DNA of 64,000 nucleotides from Thiobacillus sp. 65-29 (GTDB lineage Bacteria > Pseudomonadota > Gammaproteobacteria > Burkholderiales > Thiobacillaceae): assembly GCA_001899775.1 (NCBI GenBank), contig MKWN01000016.1, positions 62,001 to 126,000 of the forward strand, read 5' to 3'. The translations under genes and the position numbers were made by a program. Below are positions 63,673-64,000 of the stretch, piece by piece (within the stretch, counting starts at the first letter, position 1; every line of letters starts with the position of its first letter). The notes under the pieces are model-generated. The model did no database searches. It was not told the DNA's origin and saw only the letters and a program-made list of their open reading frames with translations.

Positions 63673-64000
63673 ATGCAATTCAAGGACTATTACCAGACGC
63701 TGGGCGTGGCGCGCGATGCCAGCGCGGACGAGGTGAAGAAAGCCTTCCGCAAGCTCGCGCGCAAGTATCACCCGGACGTTTCCAAGGAGGCGGATGCCGA
63801 GGCCCGCATGCAGGAGGTCAACGAGGCCTACGCGGTGCTGTCCGACCCGGAGAAGCGTGCCGCCTACGACCAGGTCGGGCGCGGCTATCAACCGGGGCAG
63901 GACTTTCGCCCGCCACCCGACTGGGACGCCGGATTCGAGTTCTCCGGGCACGGCTTTTCGCCTCACGAGGCGGCCGGCTTCAGCGATTTCTTCGCCGAGC
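63673..64000 (+). CDS. cbpA: CbpA-like DnaJ-domain protein (cut by window edge)
   Basis: The first 109 residues of a J-domain protein; the rest lies beyond the right edge. The J-domain (about 5-70) has the start [20 protein letters not shown], the HPD motif in [14 protein letters not shown], and the [12 protein letters not shown] end, followed by a Gly/Phe-rich region as in CbpA. It would stimulate DnaK's ATPase. A GAGGA site precedes the ATG. Confidence 0.88.
   Translation, partial: MQFKDYYQTLGVARDASADEVKKAFRKLARKYHPDVSKEADAEARMQEVNEAYAVLSDPEKRAAYDQVGRGYQPGQDFRPPPDWDAGFEFSGHGFSPHEAAGFSDFFAE

Overview
The window is a stretch of GC-rich bacterial chromosome, probably from a betaproteobacterium of the Rhodocyclales/Nitrosomonadales type. 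I infer this from the gene families and their order (lepA-lepB-DUF4845-rnc-era-recO-pdxJ, queA-tgt-yajC-secD-secF, lptD-surA-pdxA-rsmA), the outer-membrane assembly genes, a RibBA whose GTP cyclohydrolase half is degenerate, and the ubiquinone hydroxylases. Nearly all of it is core genome. There is no phage, no intact insertion sequence and no CRISPR array. The accessory signal lies mainly between the genes.

Layout. 1-11398 (minus) is a glycogen/maltodextrin cluster read in the order pgi-glk-glgC-GH57-malQ-glgB-glgA-glgP; glgP runs off the left edge. A tRNA-Leu(CAA) follows at 11631-11715. 11810-17836 (plus) holds queA-tgt and the SecDF-YajC export genes plus a DedA protein, followed by kup. 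19834-27258 (minus) is an eight-gene run lepA, lepB, DUF4845, rnc, era, recO, pdxJ and an HD-GYP gene. 27505-32412 (plus) is riboflavin synthesis (ribE, ribBA, ribH), nusB, thiL, pgpA and pncC. At 32481-35036 a WYL-domain regulator of the BrxR/CapW type diverges from recA-recX. Then come a di-heme cytochrome c, a small secreted protein, and a peroxide-defence operon (rubrerythrin, rubredoxin, rubredoxin reductase; 36649-38587). 38715-44393 encodes a tripartite RND efflux pump. 44620-49198 holds a DUF202 protein, OxyR, a ZIP transporter, a small protein with an HPP-family membrane protein, and a LysR regulator. 49384-56118 (minus) carries amgK-murU (peptidoglycan recycling), pepP, two UbiH-family hydroxylases, dsbC and a methyltransferase. 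56161-61615 (plus) is lptD-surA-pdxA-rsmA, followed by an old yellow enzyme (minus), an OmpA-like lipoprotein and a cut-off cbpA-like gene.

The most interesting regulatory signal is the recA/WYL intergenic region. I see no LexA-type box there. Three copies of ATTGACRTSA instead lie upstream of the -35, over the -35 and over the -10/+1 of the recA promoter, beside a divergent gene from a family that in other bacteria controls phage-defence or DNA-damage genes.

The window is also rich in structured repeats. There are four heptanucleotide arrays arranged as inverted repeats between co-directional genes. Two near-identical 194-bp MITE-like elements with terminal inverted repeats are present, one lying exactly between two convergent stop codons. 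Other repeats are a further IR-bounded element touching a stop codon, a shared 60-bp repeat that supplies the first codons of rsmA, CGCGAAG-type hairpins and a REP-like cluster. Start sites were chosen by hand from ribosome binding sites, gene overlaps and family N-termini. No database search was run.
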